Positions 25,381 to 33,827 are shown, numbered from the stretch's first letter. The stretch is DNA of 64,000 bases from Mycolicibacterium austroafricanum (GCF_000612725.1 NZ_HG964450.1:404034-468033), one strand, 5' to 3'. The notes: generated by a model not told the origin, from the letters alone. Numbers and translations: made by a program.

Positions 25381-26097
25381 ATGGGTGGGGTGAGCGACCT
25401 GCAAGCGGTGCTGTTCGACTACTCCGGCACGCTGTTCCGGCTCGAGGAAGACGAGAGCTGGTTCGCCGAGATGGAACTCGACAGCCCGATGACCCCCGAG
25501 GGCAGTCGCGAGGTCGACGGCCATGTGCAGGCTGAGTTGATGCGGCGGCTCACCGCGCCCACCGGCCGCTCGGTGTCGATGACGCCCGCGGCGCTGGACG
25601 CGTGGATGAACCGGGACCTGGCTCCGCACCTGCACCGCGAGGCCTATCTGCACGTGCTGCGCGAATCCGGGCTGGCCCATCACCACGCCGAGTCGCTGTA
25701 CGGCAAGGTGATCGACCCGGCCTGCTGGACCCCTTACCCCGACACCCCGACCGTGCTCCACGGTCTGCACCGGCGCGGCATCAAGACCGCCGTGGTGTCC
25801 AACATCGCGTTCGACGTGCGTCCGGCGTTCGACGTGCTCGGGGCAGCAGGCCACGTCGACGAGTTCGTGCTGTCGTTCGAGGTCGGCGCCGTCAAACCCG
25901 ATCCGGCGATCTTCCAGACCGCGTTGGACCGGCTCGGCGTGGCCGCCGGCCGCGCGCTGATGGTCGGCGACAGCGACGAGGCCGACGGTGGCGCACGCAC
26001 GCTGGGATGCGCGTTCGCACTCGTCGACCCGCTGCCCACGGGTGAACGCACGGACGGCCTGGTCGCCGCGCTGTGGGCCAACGGCATCCAGCTGTAA
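25381..26097 (+). CDS. HAD-superfamily hydrolase (subfamily IA)
   Basis: A protein of about 238 residues with the HAD motifs I (LFDYSGTLF), II (VVSNIAF), III (KPDPAIF) and IV (MVGDSDEADGGAR). Motif I has Ser where most phosphatases have the second Asp (DxDxT), which may alter the reaction. Either the ATG at 25381 or the GTG at 25390 could be the start; GGGTGGGG before the second is not decisive. It is 24 nt after the kinase-fold gene and 10 nt before the next, so all are probably one transcript. Confidence 0.82.
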   Translation: MGGVSDLQAVLFDYSGTLFRLEEDESWFAEMELDSPMTPEGSREVDGHVQAELMRRLTAPTGRSVSMTPAALDAWMNRDLAPHLHREAYLHVLRESGLAHHHAESLYGKVIDPACWTPYPDTPTVLHGLHRRGIKTAVVSNIAFDVRPAFDVLGAAGHVDEFVLSFEVGAVKPDPAIFQTALDRLGVAAGRALMVGDSDEADGGARTLGCAFALVDPLPTGERTDGLVAALWANGIQL

Positions 26098-26107
26098 CTT
26101 CGATTCC

Positions 26108-26557
26108 ATGCCGAGCAGCGAACGCATCCGGCCGCCGTGGTGGCTGAAGTACGTCAACAAGGTGATGATCGTCCTCAACCGGACGGGACTGTTCAGCGAC
26201 GGGCCCGTTGTACTGACCGTGACCGGACGCAAGTCCGGCAAGCCCAGGTCGACGCCGATCACGCCGTTCGAGGTCGACGGCCGGCGCTACGTCGTCGGCG
26301 GTCTGCCGGGATCGGACTGGGTGCGCAACGCGCAGGCCAATCCCGAAGCCCTGCTGGTACGCGGCAGGACGCGGGAAGCGGTGCGGATGGTGGAGCTGCC
26401 GACGCAGCAGGCCCGCCCGCTGCTGAGGCAGTTCCCGGTGCTGGTGCCCACCGGTGTCGGGTTCATGAAGAACGCCGGGCTCGTCAGCGGACCGCACCCC
26501 GACGAGTTCGAAGCGCTGGCCGGGCGCTGCCCGGTATTCCGCTTCGATACCGTTTGA
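26108..26557 (+). CDS. deazaflavin (F420)-dependent nitroreductase family protein
   Basis: A 149-residue Ddn-like protein with the split-barrel fold. Signature segments are VLTVTGRKSGKPRSTPITPF, RYVVGGLPGSDWVRNAQANP and EALLVRGR. Members bind coenzyme F420 and reduce quinones, nitro compounds or other substrates, often at the membrane. The ATG at 26108 is near the HAD stop, and the menB GTG follows 3 nt after its stop, so it may be co-expressed with menB. A link to menaquinone redox is possible but not shown. Confidence 0.85.
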   Translation: MPSSERIRPPWWLKYVNKVMIVLNRTGLFSDGPVVLTVTGRKSGKPRSTPITPFEVDGRRYVVGGLPGSDWVRNAQANPEALLVRGRTREAVRMVELPTQQARPLLRQFPVLVPTGVGFMKNAGLVSGPHPDEFEALAGRCPVFRFDTV

Positions 26558-26560
26558 GGC

Positions 26561-27484
26561 GTGAGCGCCCCTGGGACCAATCCGTTCGACGCCAGCCTGT
26601 GGGAGCCGGTGGCCGGCTTCGAGGACCTGACCGACATCACCTACCACCGCCACGTCGTCGGCGGCGCACGCAAGCCGACGGTACGCATCGCGTTCGACCG
26701 CCCCGAGGTGCGCAACGCGTTTCGGCCGCACACCGTCGACGAGCTCTACCGCGTCCTCGACCACGCCAGGATGTCCTCGGACGTCGGCGTGGTGCTGCTG
26801 ACGGGCAACGGCCCGTCGGCCAAGGACGGCGGCTGGGCGTTCTGCTCGGGTGGCGACCAGCGCATCCGCGGCCGCAGCGGTTACCAGTACGCGTCCGGGG
26901 AGACCGCCGAGACGGTGGATCCGGCCCGTGCGGGGCGGCTGCACATCCTCGAGGTGCAGCGGCTGATCCGGTTCATGCCCAAGCCGGTGATCTGCCTGGT
27001 GAACGGTTGGGCCGCCGGCGGCGGGCACTCGTTGCACGTGGTGTGCGACCTGACGCTGGCCTCACGTGAGCACGCTCGCTTCAAGCAGACCGACGCCGAC
27101 GTCGGCTCCTTCGACGGCGGGTACGGGTCGGCGTATCTGGCCCGCCAGGCCGGGCAGAAGTTCGCCCGCGAGATCTTCTTCCTCGGTCGCGCCTACACCG
27201 CCGAGCAGATGCACGCGATGGGCGCGGTGAACGAGGTCGTCGACCATGCTGATCTGGAAAATGTTGCGCTGCAATGGGCTTCGGAGATCAACGGCAAGTC
27301 GCCGCAGGCCATCCGGATGCTCAAGTACGCGTTCAATCTGCTCGACGACGGTCTGGTGGGCCAGCAACTGTTCGCCGGTGAGGCGACACGGCTGGCGTAC
27401 ATGACCGACGAGGCCGTCGAGGGCCGCGACGCGTTCCTGGAGAAACGCGACCCGGACTGGTCGCCGTTCCCCCGCTACTTCTAG
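26561..27484 (+). CDS. menB: 1,4-dihydroxy-2-naphthoyl-CoA synthase MenB
   Basis: A 307-residue crotonase-fold enzyme that cyclises o-succinylbenzoyl-CoA in menaquinone synthesis. It shows FCSGGDQRIRGRSGY, KPVICLVNGWAAGGGHSLHV (oxyanion hole), DADVGSFDGGYGSAYLARQ and the C-terminal PDWSPFPRYF typical of MenB. The GTG start gives a length close to M. tuberculosis MenB (Rv0548c, about 314). It is followed at once by a strong hairpin that also serves the convergent AraC gene. Confidence 0.95.
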   Translation: MSAPGTNPFDASLWEPVAGFEDLTDITYHRHVVGGARKPTVRIAFDRPEVRNAFRPHTVDELYRVLDHARMSSDVGVVLLTGNGPSAKDGGWAFCSGGDQRIRGRSGYQYASGETAETVDPARAGRLHILEVQRLIRFMPKPVICLVNGWAAGGGHSLHVVCDLTLASREHARFKQTDADVGSFDGGYGSAYLARQAGQKFAREIFFLGRAYTAEQMHAMGAVNEVVDHADLENVALQWASEINGKSPQAIRMLKYAFNLLDDGLVGQQLFAGEATRLAYMTDEAVEGRDAFLEKRDPDWSPFPRYF

Positions 27485-27485
27485 G

Positions 27486-27534
27486 GATTTCGGCGTGCTG
27501 AGTCGCGCTGGGCGCGACCAGCCACGCCGAAATC
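27486..27534. terminator. bidirectional hairpin between menB and an AraC gene
   Basis: GATTTCGGCGTG (27486-27497) pairs perfectly with CACGCCGAAATC (27523-27534); inside, GTCGCGC pairs with GCGCGAC. It begins 2 nt after the menB stop and covers the last bases of the convergent AraC gene. There is no T-run on the plus side. Confidence 0.75.
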
Positions 27535-28456
27535 ACACGGTCTGGACGCTGGCGCGGTAGCGCAGCGGCGAGAGCCCCACCTCGCGCTTGAATGCATTGC
27601 TGAATGCGCTCTCCGAGGTGTACCCCAGCCGGAGCGCCAAGGGCCCCACTCGGGTGTCGCTGTCGCGCAGCGCGTGCCGGGCGAGCTGCATGCGCCAGGC
27701 GTTGAGGTAGGTCAGCGGCGGCACTCCGGCAACCGCACGGAAGCGCTCAGCGAACGACGTGCGCGACATCGCCGCGGCTCGCGCGAGTTCCTCAAGCCGC
27801 CAAGGCTTTCCGGGTTCGTCGTGCATCGACGTGACGGCGGGGCGCAGCCGCTCGTCGGTGAGCAGTCGCAGCCATCCCGGCGGCAGGTCGTCCGCCTGTG
27901 CGAGGTAGGCCCGCAGTACCTCCAGGAGCAGGAGTTGGCCCTGCTGCTGCACGGCGAACGCCGAGCCGATGCGATTGCCGGTCACCTCGTCGAGCACGCG
28001 GTTGAGGATCGCGTGCAGGTTGGTGGCCTCGTCGGCCGACGCCCGCACCAGCCCCACCCGCGGCAGGGCCTGCGCCAGCAGCGCCGCCCCGGTCGGGTTC
28101 ACGTCGACATGGCCACCGATGATGACGTCGGCCTCACCGCATTCGGCGCCGTCGACCCGCACGAAGGCATCCCCGGACTGCTCGACGTCGAGCTTCGTCG
28201 CGGGCGCCGCACCTGGACCGCCCTCGAGCACCACCTGCGTGCAGCCGTTGAGAATCGCGACGTCACCCGGTTCGAGGTCGATCGGGCCGTATCCGTCGGT
28301 GGCAAGCCGGACGCGGCCGCAGACCACCCCGATCATCTTGACCGGATCCTTGATCTCCAGCCTGCAGAACCAGTCCCCGCGCACCGAGAACCCGCCGGAC
28401 ACCATCCCCGCCACCTCGATGAGGTCGAAGACGTCCGACAGCTGATCACGCTTCAT
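27533..28456 (-). CDS. AraC family transcriptional regulator (cupin-type sensor)
   Basis: A 307-residue regulator. Residues ~1-195 are a cupin-like sensor of the AraC_binding/cupin_6 kind (VRGDWFCRLEI, PIDLEPGDVAILNGCTQVVL). Residues ~205-305 carry the two helix-turn-helix units (EELARAAAMSRTSFAERFRA, LALRLGYTSESAFSNAFKRE, GLSPLRYR). The ATG at 28456 follows a recognisable promoter by a few bases. It is divergent from an SDR gene, its probable target, and convergent with menB. Confidence 0.87.
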   Translation of the reverse strand: MKRDQLSDVFDLIEVAGMVSGGFSVRGDWFCRLEIKDPVKMIGVVCGRVRLATDGYGPIDLEPGDVAILNGCTQVVLEGGPGAAPATKLDVEQSGDAFVRVDGAECGEADVIIGGHVDVNPTGAALLAQALPRVGLVRASADEATNLHAILNRVLDEVTGNRIGSAFAVQQQGQLLLLEVLRAYLAQADDLPPGWLRLLTDERLRPAVTSMHDEPGKPWRLEELARAAAMSRTSFAERFRAVAGVPPLTYLNAWRMQLARHALRDSDTRVGPLALRLGYTSESAFSNAFKREVGLSPLRYRASVQTV

Positions 28457-28459
28457 ATT

Positions 28460-28505
28460 CGTACTATCACGCAGAAAATCCGAACTTTCAACCATTCAGA
28501 GTACG
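28460..28505. promoter_or_regulatory. divergent AraC/SDR control region
   Basis: On the minus strand TTGAAA (28491-28486), 17 nt, then GATAGT (28468-28463) forms a promoter for the AraC gene with a very short leader. CGTACT (28460-28465) and AGTACG (28500-28505) form a perfect but widely spaced inverted repeat that brackets it, suitable for an AraC-type dimer. The SDR gene starts 24 nt beyond on the other strand. Confidence 0.5.
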
Positions 28506-28529
28506 ACCCCCTGGTTGCAGAGTGGCGTC

Positions 28530-29516
28530 ATGACCAATAAACAACGTCCTCTCGGATCCGGCTTCACCGCCGCGTCCACCGCCGCCGACGTTCTCGCCGG
28601 CACCGACCTGACGGGTCGCAACGCCATCGTCACCGCAGGCCACGTCGGCCTCGGCCTCGAGACCACCCGCGCCCTTGCCGATGCCGGTGCCAACGTCGTA
28701 GTGGCCAGCCGTAATCCCGAGACGGCAGCGGCGGCGCTCGTCGGTGTCGAGCGGGTGCGGGTCGAGCAGTTGGACCTGATGGACCCCGCATCGATCGGCC
28801 GGTTCGTGGCCGGATACGGCGAGGCCGCACTGCACATCCTGATCAACAACGCCGGCATCATGGGCGGCGCTCTCGTTCGGGACGCGCGCGGCTACGAAGT
28901 CCAGTTCGCGACCAACCACCTCGGCCATTTCCAGCTGACCAACGGGTTGCTGCCCGCGCTGCGAGCGGCCGACGGCGCGCGCGTCGTCGAGGTGTCGTCG
29001 TGGGGCCACCACCTCTCCGACATCCGTTGGGAAGATCCACATTTCGAGGCCGACTACGACGGCATGGTGGCCTACGGCCAGTCCAAGACCGCCAATGTGC
29101 TGTTCGCCGTGGAACTGGACCGGCGGTGGTCCGGAGACGGTATCCGCGGCTATTCGCTGCACCCGGGCGGGATCGTCTCGACCAACCTCGGCCCGTCGTT
29201 CACCGTCGACGACTGGCGGGCGATGGGGCTGATCGACGACGACGGCCGGCCGATCGTCGATCCGGACCGCGACATGAAGACCCCGCAGCAGGGTGCCTCG
29301 ACCCAGGTGTTCGCCGCGACCAGCCCGCTGTTGGCCGACATCGGCGGCGTCTACCTGGCGAACAATGACGTCGCCCCGCTGGAGGCCGACGCCACACCCG
29401 TCACCGTCGACATGGGCGCGGGCCCGCTTCAGACCACGCCGGGTGTCACCGGCTACGCGGTCGATCCCGAGTCGGCCGAGAGGCTGTGGGAGCTCAGCGA
29501 GAAACTGCTCGCCTGA
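28530..29516 (+). CDS. short-chain dehydrogenase/reductase, retinol-dehydrogenase-like
   Basis: A 328-residue classical SDR. The nucleotide-binding loop reads VTAGHVGLGLET, with Ala in place of the first Gly of TGxxxGxG. ILINNAGIMGG (NNAG), the catalytic Ser in VVEVSSWGHHL and the YxxxK pair in YGQSKTANV are intact. Length and the extended substrate region resemble the RDH/WW-oxidoreductase type. ATG 28530 is used. It is divergent from the AraC regulator, which likely controls it. The substrate is unknown. Confidence 0.85.
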   Translation: MTNKQRPLGSGFTAASTAADVLAGTDLTGRNAIVTAGHVGLGLETTRALADAGANVVVASRNPETAAAALVGVERVRVEQLDLMDPASIGRFVAGYGEAALHILINNAGIMGGALVRDARGYEVQFATNHLGHFQLTNGLLPALRAADGARVVEVSSWGHHLSDIRWEDPHFEADYDGMVAYGQSKTANVLFAVELDRRWSGDGIRGYSLHPGGIVSTNLGPSFTVDDWRAMGLIDDDGRPIVDPDRDMKTPQQGASTQVFAATSPLLADIGGVYLANNDVAPLEADATPVTVDMGAGPLQTTPGVTGYAVDPESAERLWELSEKLLA

Positions 29517-29605
29517 CCGAACCGCCGAGATCGCATTCCACGCGGCAGAAGCGCGAGAGCGGCCCGCGCGGAATGCGGTTTCGGCGCTGGAAATAGACTC
29601 GCGCC

Positions 29606-30490
29606 GTGACTCGTAGGAACCCGCTGCGGCGGCTGGCCGACCAGGTTGTGCTGACCAGCATGCGGCCGCCGATCCTTCCGGCGCTTCTGAACCGGCCCAA
29701 CCGCGAGACCATCGACCTCGAGGGCAAGCGCGTCCTGCTGACCGGGGCGTCGTCGGGCATCGGGGAGGCCGCCGCCGAGAAGCTGGCCCGCCGCGGAGCC
29801 ACCGTGGTCGCGGTGGCCCGGCGTGGCGACCTGCTCGACGACCTCGTCGCACGCATCACCGACGCCGGCGGCCGGGCCCGCGCCCACGCCTGCGACCTGT
29901 CCGACCTCGACGCCATCGACGCACTCGTCGCCACGGTCGAGAACGAGCTGGGCGGTGTCGACATCCTGGTCAACAACGCCGGCCGCTCGATCCGGCGGCC
30001 GCTGGAGGAGTCGCTGGACCGCTGGCACGACGTCGAGCGCACCATGACGCTGAACTACTACGGGCCGCTGCGACTGATCCGCGGCCTGGCCCCCGGCATG
30101 CTCGACCGCGGCGACGGACACGTCATCAACGTGTCGACCTGGGGCGTGAAGACCGAATCCCCGCCACTGTTCGGCGTCTACAACGCGTCGAAGGCCGCGC
30201 TGTCCTCGATCAGCCGCATCATCGAAACCGAATGGGCCGACCGCGGTGTGCATTCCACGACGCTGTACTACCCGCTGGTGAAGACACCGATGATCGCGCC
30301 GACGCGCGCCTACGACGGCCTGCCCGGGCTGTCGGCCGAGGAGGCTGCGGGCTGGATCATCACCGCCGCCCGGCACCGCCCGGTCAGCATCGCACCCCGG
30401 ATCGCGGTCACCGCGCACGCGATCAACAGCATCGCCCCGGCGGCGGTGGACACCATCATGAAGCGCCAGCGGATGCAGCCCAAGGACTGA
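29606..30490 (+). CDS. short-chain dehydrogenase/reductase (Rv0547c-like)
   Basis: A 294-residue SDR with VLLTGASSGIGEAAAEKLAR (cofactor site), ILVNNAGRSIRRPLEE, the catalytic Ser in VINVSTWGV and YNASKAALSSIS (YxxxK). A basic and hydrophobic N-terminal extension of about 40 residues precedes the fold. M. tuberculosis Rv0547c has the same length and neighbourhood. It starts at GTG 29606 and is followed after 6 nt by a FadD gene, with which it forms a transcription unit. It may act on lipid intermediates. Confidence 0.87.
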   Translation: MTRRNPLRRLADQVVLTSMRPPILPALLNRPNRETIDLEGKRVLLTGASSGIGEAAAEKLARRGATVVAVARRGDLLDDLVARITDAGGRARAHACDLSDLDAIDALVATVENELGGVDILVNNAGRSIRRPLEESLDRWHDVERTMTLNYYGPLRLIRGLAPGMLDRGDGHVINVSTWGVKTESPPLFGVYNASKAALSSISRIIETEWADRGVHSTTLYYPLVKTPMIAPTRAYDGLPGLSAEEAAGWIITAARHRPVSIAPRIAVTAHAINSIAPAAVDTIMKRQRMQPKD

Positions 30491-30496
30491 AAATCC

Positions 30497-32032
30497 TTGA
30501 TACACAACCTCGCCGACATCATCCGGGTTCACGGCCGGCAACGCCCGGGCGCGCCGGCACTGGTGGTGGGTGACCGCACGATCACCTACGGCGAGCTCGA
30601 CGACCGTTCCAGCCGGGCCGCGCAGGCGTTCGCGCAGGCCGGCGTCGGGGTCGGCGACCGGGTCGCGTTCGTCGACAAGAACGGCGCCGAATTCTTCGAT
30701 GTCACTTTCGGGCTGGCGAAGCTCGGCGCGGTCGGGGTGCCGGTCAACTGGCGGCTGGCGGCGCCCGAGATGCGCCACATCATCGCCGACTCCGCGGCGA
30801 AAATCGTTGTGGTCGGCCAAGACTTCGCCGGCCATCTCGAAGCGATCGAGGACGACCTCGACACCGACATCGTGGTGATCGGCAACCACCCGCGCTGGCC
30901 GGCTTTCGACGACTGGGTCGCGTCGCATCCGCCCGTCGACCCGGGCGTCGTCACCGGACCCGACGACGTGGTGCTGCTGATGTACACCTCGGGCACCACG
31001 GGCGCACCCAAGGGCGTCATGCTCAGCAACACCAACTACGTGTGCAAGACCGGTGGGGTGGCCGGACCGTGGAAGTTCGACGCCGACGCCGTCAGCCTCG
31101 CGGTCATGCCGCTGTTCCACATGGCCGGCTCCGGGTGGGCGCTGGCCGGGCTGTGGCAGGGCGCGACGACGGTGGTGCTGCGTGACGTCGAGCCGGACGC
31201 GATCCTCGACGCGATCGCCCGTCACCGGATCACCAACATGCTGCTGGTGCCCGCCGTCATCCAATTCCTGCTCGATACCGATCGGGTCGAGGAGGTCGAC
31301 TTCTCAACCCTGCGGGTGATCGTCTACGGCGCGTCACCGATCAGCGACGACGTCCTGGTCCGCGGCATCGAACGGTTCGGCGGCATCTTCGCCCAGGTGT
31401 ACGGCATGACCGAGACGACGGGCTCGATCACCCAACTCGACGGCCCCGACCATGTGCCCGGACTGCTGCGCTCGTGCGGCAGGCCCTACCCGTGGGTGCA
31501 GATCCGCATTGTCGGGGACGACGGCGGCGACGCCGCTTCCGGCACGGTCGGCGAAGTGTGGACCCGATCCGAGCAGAACATGCTGGGCTACTGGAACAAC
31601 CCCGACGCGACGGCGGGGACGCTGACACCGGACGGCTGGCTCAAGACGGGTGACGCCGGCTACCTCGACGACGACGGCTACCTGTTTCTGCACGACCGGA
31701 TCAAGGACATGATCGTCTCCGGCGGAGAGAACGTGTACCCCGCCGAGGTCGAGAACGTGCTGATGACGCACCCCGCCGTCGCCGACGCCGCCGTCATCGG
31801 CGTACCCGACCGCCGGTGGGGTGAGGCGGTCAAGGCCGTCGTCGTCGCGGCCCGCGGTGCCCAGCTCACCGAGTCCGAACTGATCGCGTTCGCCCGGGAC
31901 CGGCTCGGCGGGTTCAAACTGCCCAAGAGCGTCGACTTCGTCGACGTTCTGCCCCGCAACCCGAGCGGCAAGCTCCTCAAACGCGCACTGCGCGAGCCGT
32001 ACTGGGACGGCGCGGACCGCCACATCGGCTGA
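30497..32032 (+). CDS. acyl-CoA synthetase (FadD-like), TTG start
   Basis: A 511-residue ANL ligase: MYTSGTTGAPKGVML, YGASPISDD, VYGMTETTGS, WLKTGDAGYLDDDGYLFLHD, MIVSGGENVYPAEVE and the catalytic lysine in PRNPSGKLLKRALREPYW. The start must be the TTG at 30497 or later, because the SDR stop codon is in frame 6 nt upstream; AAGGA at 30482-30486 is its ribosome-binding site inside the SDR gene, so translation is coupled. It is most like medium/long-chain FadD proteins; the substrate is unknown. Confidence 0.88.
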   Translation: MIHNLADIIRVHGRQRPGAPALVVGDRTITYGELDDRSSRAAQAFAQAGVGVGDRVAFVDKNGAEFFDVTFGLAKLGAVGVPVNWRLAAPEMRHIIADSAAKIVVVGQDFAGHLEAIEDDLDTDIVVIGNHPRWPAFDDWVASHPPVDPGVVTGPDDVVLLMYTSGTTGAPKGVMLSNTNYVCKTGGVAGPWKFDADAVSLAVMPLFHMAGSGWALAGLWQGATTVVLRDVEPDAILDAIARHRITNMLLVPAVIQFLLDTDRVEEVDFSTLRVIVYGASPISDDVLVRGIERFGGIFAQVYGMTETTGSITQLDGPDHVPGLLRSCGRPYPWVQIRIVGDDGGDAASGTVGEVWTRSEQNMLGYWNNPDATAGTLTPDGWLKTGDAGYLDDDGYLFLHDRIKDMIVSGGENVYPAEVENVLMTHPAVADAAVIGVPDRRWGEAVKAVVVAARGAQLTESELIAFARDRLGGFKLPKSVDFVDVLPRNPSGKLLKRALREPYWDGADRHIG

Positions 32033-32054
32033 ACGGCGTGGTAGACACGCAGGC

Positions 32055-32441
32055 ATGGAGATCCTGGCCAGCCGCGTGCTCTTCCGCCCCAAGGACTATG
32101 CGCGTTCGGTGGCCTTCTACCGCGACGGCCTCGGCCTCGCGATCGCCAGGGAGTACGGCGGCGGGACGGTCTTCTACGCCGGGCAGACGCTGATCGAGCT
32201 CGCCGGGCACGGCGCACCGGCCGACGGCGCGCCACCGTTCCCGGGCGCGCTGTGGCTGCAGGTACGTGACATCGCCGCGGCCCAGGAGCAGTTGCGGGAA
32301 CGTGGCGTCCCGATCGCCCGGGATGCCCGGCAGGAGCCGTGGGGTCTGCACGAGATGCACGTCACCGACCCGGATGGGGTCACGCTGATCTTTGTCGAGG
32401 TGCCCGAGGATCATCCATTGCGCCGCGACAGCCGGGGTTAG
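32055..32441 (+). CDS. VOC/glyoxalase family protein (Rv0546c-like)
   Basis: A 128-residue protein with two beta-alpha-beta-beta-beta units of the vicinal oxygen chelate fold: RVLFRPKDYARSVAFYRDGL, GLAIAREYGGGTVFYAG, LWLQVRDIAAAQEQL and MHVTDPDGVTLIFVEV. Length and place match Rv0546c. Putative metal ligands include His/Glu at the strand ends. It may be a lyase, dioxygenase or binding protein; the function is not known. Its stop codon coincides with the start of the first 61-bp repeat. Confidence 0.83.
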   Translation: MEILASRVLFRPKDYARSVAFYRDGLGLAIAREYGGGTVFYAGQTLIELAGHGAPADGAPPFPGALWLQVRDIAAAQEQLRERGVPIARDARQEPWGLHEMHVTDPDGVTLIFVEVPEDHPLRRDSRG

Positions 32442-32540
32442 CGGGACGACGATCAAGCGGCGAGGCACGAGCCGCGTTGAGGAGTCCCGCAATCAGACTT
32501 AGCGGGACGACGATCAAGCGGCGAGGCACGAGCCGCGTTG
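32440..32540. repeat. 61-bp tandem repeats, left part (before the IS)
   Basis: A unit beginning AGCGGGACGACGATCAAGCG starts at 32440 and again at 32501 (period 61). Each unit holds a GCGGC/GCCGC stem, and GTCCCGC at one unit end can pair with GCGGGAC at the start of the next. The second copy is interrupted after 40 bp by the IS element. The array begins in the stop codon of the VOC gene. Confidence 0.9.
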
Positions 32541-32570
32541 TGGGCTTGACCCCGTTTGGTGGACACAGGG

Positions 32571-33497
32571 TCAGGCGGCTTGTGCCGTCTGAGTGATCCG
32601 GTTCTCGTAGTCGACCGGTGAGGTCATTCCGAGGGCCGAGTGGCGCCGGCGGCGGTTGTAAACCCGTTCGATCCAGTCGCCGACGGCGAGCTTAGCGGCT
32701 GCCTTGGTGGGCCACAAGTAGCGGTCATAGAACTCGACTTTCATTGTGCCCCAGAATGATTCCTGCTGGGCGTTGTCCCAGCACACTCCGGTACGGCCCA
32801 CTGAGCGGGCCAGGTTGTGATCGCGGGCGAACCGGGCCAGCTGCGCGCTGGTGAATTGGCAGCCGCGGTCAGCGTGCAGCACGACCTGCTCGGCCAACTC
32901 GCCGCGCATCGCCACCGCCATCGCCACGGCCGCCTCGACCAGGTCGGTGCGCATGTGCTCATCGATGGCCCAGCCGATCACCCGCCGGCTGCAGCCGTCG
33001 CGGACCGCGCACAGGTACAGCCAGCCCTCACCGGTGCGCAAATACGTGATGTCCGACGTCCAGACCCGGTCGAGTTCGCCGACGTCGAACCGGCGTTTGA
33101 CCAGGTCTTTGGGCACCGGGGCATCCAGATCGACGATCGTGGTCGCCGGCGCGAAGGTACGTGGGCTGATCCCGGCCAGGCCCTGGCGACGCAGCGAGGC
33201 GGCCACCGTCTTGCGCGACACCGTCTCACCGCCATCGCGCAGGTCGGCCAGGATCCGTGGAGCGCCGTACACGCCGTCAGAGGCCTTGTGGAAGGCCGCG
33301 ACCTTGGCGTCGAGCTCGGCACGCCGCTGCGCCGCCAGCGAGGGTCCCGCGGCCTGGGTTTTGCGCCATTTGTAGAACCCTGAGCGAGAGACTTCCAGCA
33401 GTTCGCACATCCGGGTGATCGCGTAGGTGGCCTTCTCCGCTTCGATCAGAACGTAGGCGTCTACGGGTTCTGTTCGGAGGCGAAGAAGGCCGCGGCT
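32571..33497 (-). CDS. IS3-family OrfB (integrase/transposase catalytic part, -1 frame)
   Basis: Conceptual -1 frame part of about 308 residues. From the slip site it reads SRGLLRLRTEPVDAYVLIEA, then EKATYAITRMCELLEVSRSG, then the DDE-type integrase core: VWTSDITYLRTGEGWLYLCA, LHADRGCQFTSAQLARFARD and the later Glu in CWDNAQQESFWGTMKVEFY. The first ATG in this frame is at 33410, but the family normally makes OrfAB by frameshifting. Nothing is broken, so the element may be active. Confidence 0.92.
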   Translation of the reverse strand, partial: SRGLLRLRTEPVDAYVLIEAEKATYAITRMCELLEVSRSGFYKWRKTQAAGPSLAAQRRAELDAKVAAFHKASDGVYGAPRILADLRDGGETVSRKTVAASLRRQGLAGISPRTFAPATTIVDLDAPVPKDLVKRRFDVGELDRVWTSDITYLRTGEGWLYLCAVRDGCSRRVIGWAIDEHMRTDLVEAAVAMAVAMRGELAEQVVLHADRGCQFTSAQLARFARDHNLARSVGRTGVCWDNAQQESFWGTMKVEFYDRYLWPTKAAAKLAVGDWIERVYNRRRRHSALGMTSPVDYENRITQTAQAA

Positions 33498-33760
33498 TTT
33501 TTCAAAAACTGCCGGTCCAAACGCAATTCGGCGTTCTCCTTGCGTAACCGCTCCAACTCGGCCCGCTCATCAGCATCAAGCACCGCGCCATTATCCCCGG
33601 CGCAGGCGGCGCGCCGAGCCTGGTGCACCCAGCGGCCCAGCAATTGCTCACCGACACCGATCTCGGCGGCCACATGAGCGATCGGACGACCCGTCTCGAT
33701 CACCAGGCGGGCAGCCTGCTCCCGAAACTCCGGGGTGTACTTCTTACGCTTGCCCGACAT
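33461..33760 (-). CDS. IS3-family OrfA (helix-turn-helix, leucine-zipper part)
   Basis: A 99-residue protein with a helix-turn-helix (YTPEFREQAARLVIETGRPI, HVAAEIGVGEQLLGRWV) and a C-terminal coiled coil (ERAELERLRKENAELRLDRQ, FLKKAAAFF). The heptamer A AAA AAG (33502-33496) lies in the FLKK codons and allows a -1 shift into OrfB, producing a fusion of about 396 residues. It binds the terminal repeats. Confidence 0.92.
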   Translation of the reverse strand: MSGKRKKYTPEFREQAARLVIETGRPIAHVAAEIGVGEQLLGRWVHQARRAACAGDNGAVLDADERAELERLRKENAELRLDRQFLKKAAAFFASEQNP

Positions 33761-33827
33761 ACGGACATCCTTCCCGTGAGACCAGCAGTCCCACCAGTCA
33801 GGTGTCCACCATCAGGGGTCAACCCCA

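Larger units (their letters stand above)
32541..33827 (-). mobile_element. IS3-family insertion sequence, intact
   Basis: A 1287-bp element with imperfect terminal inverted repeats: TGGGCTTGACCCC then GGTGGACAC at the left, TGGGGTTGACCCC then GGTGGACAC on the complementary strand at the right. The 4-bp target GTTG is duplicated at 32537-32540 and 33828-33831. It encodes overlapping OrfA and OrfB with an A6G slip site. Removing it plus one GTTG restores the exact 61-bp period of the repeat it sits in, so insertion happened after the repeat array formed. Confidence 0.93.

Noticed and set aside
29453..31264. A 603-codon antisense frame over the SDR and FadD genes
   Set aside because: Composition is that of a reverse-strand shadow and both sense genes have full family motifs.
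32030..32040. ATCGGCTGA at the FadD stop considered as another copy of the palindromic core
   Set aside because: It continues as ACGG and lacks the second arm; it simply encodes the common HIG ending.
33461..33502. OrfA/OrfB frame change considered as a disabling frameshift
   Set aside because: The A AAA AAG slip site and the continuous -1 frame match the programmed frameshift of IS3-family elements.
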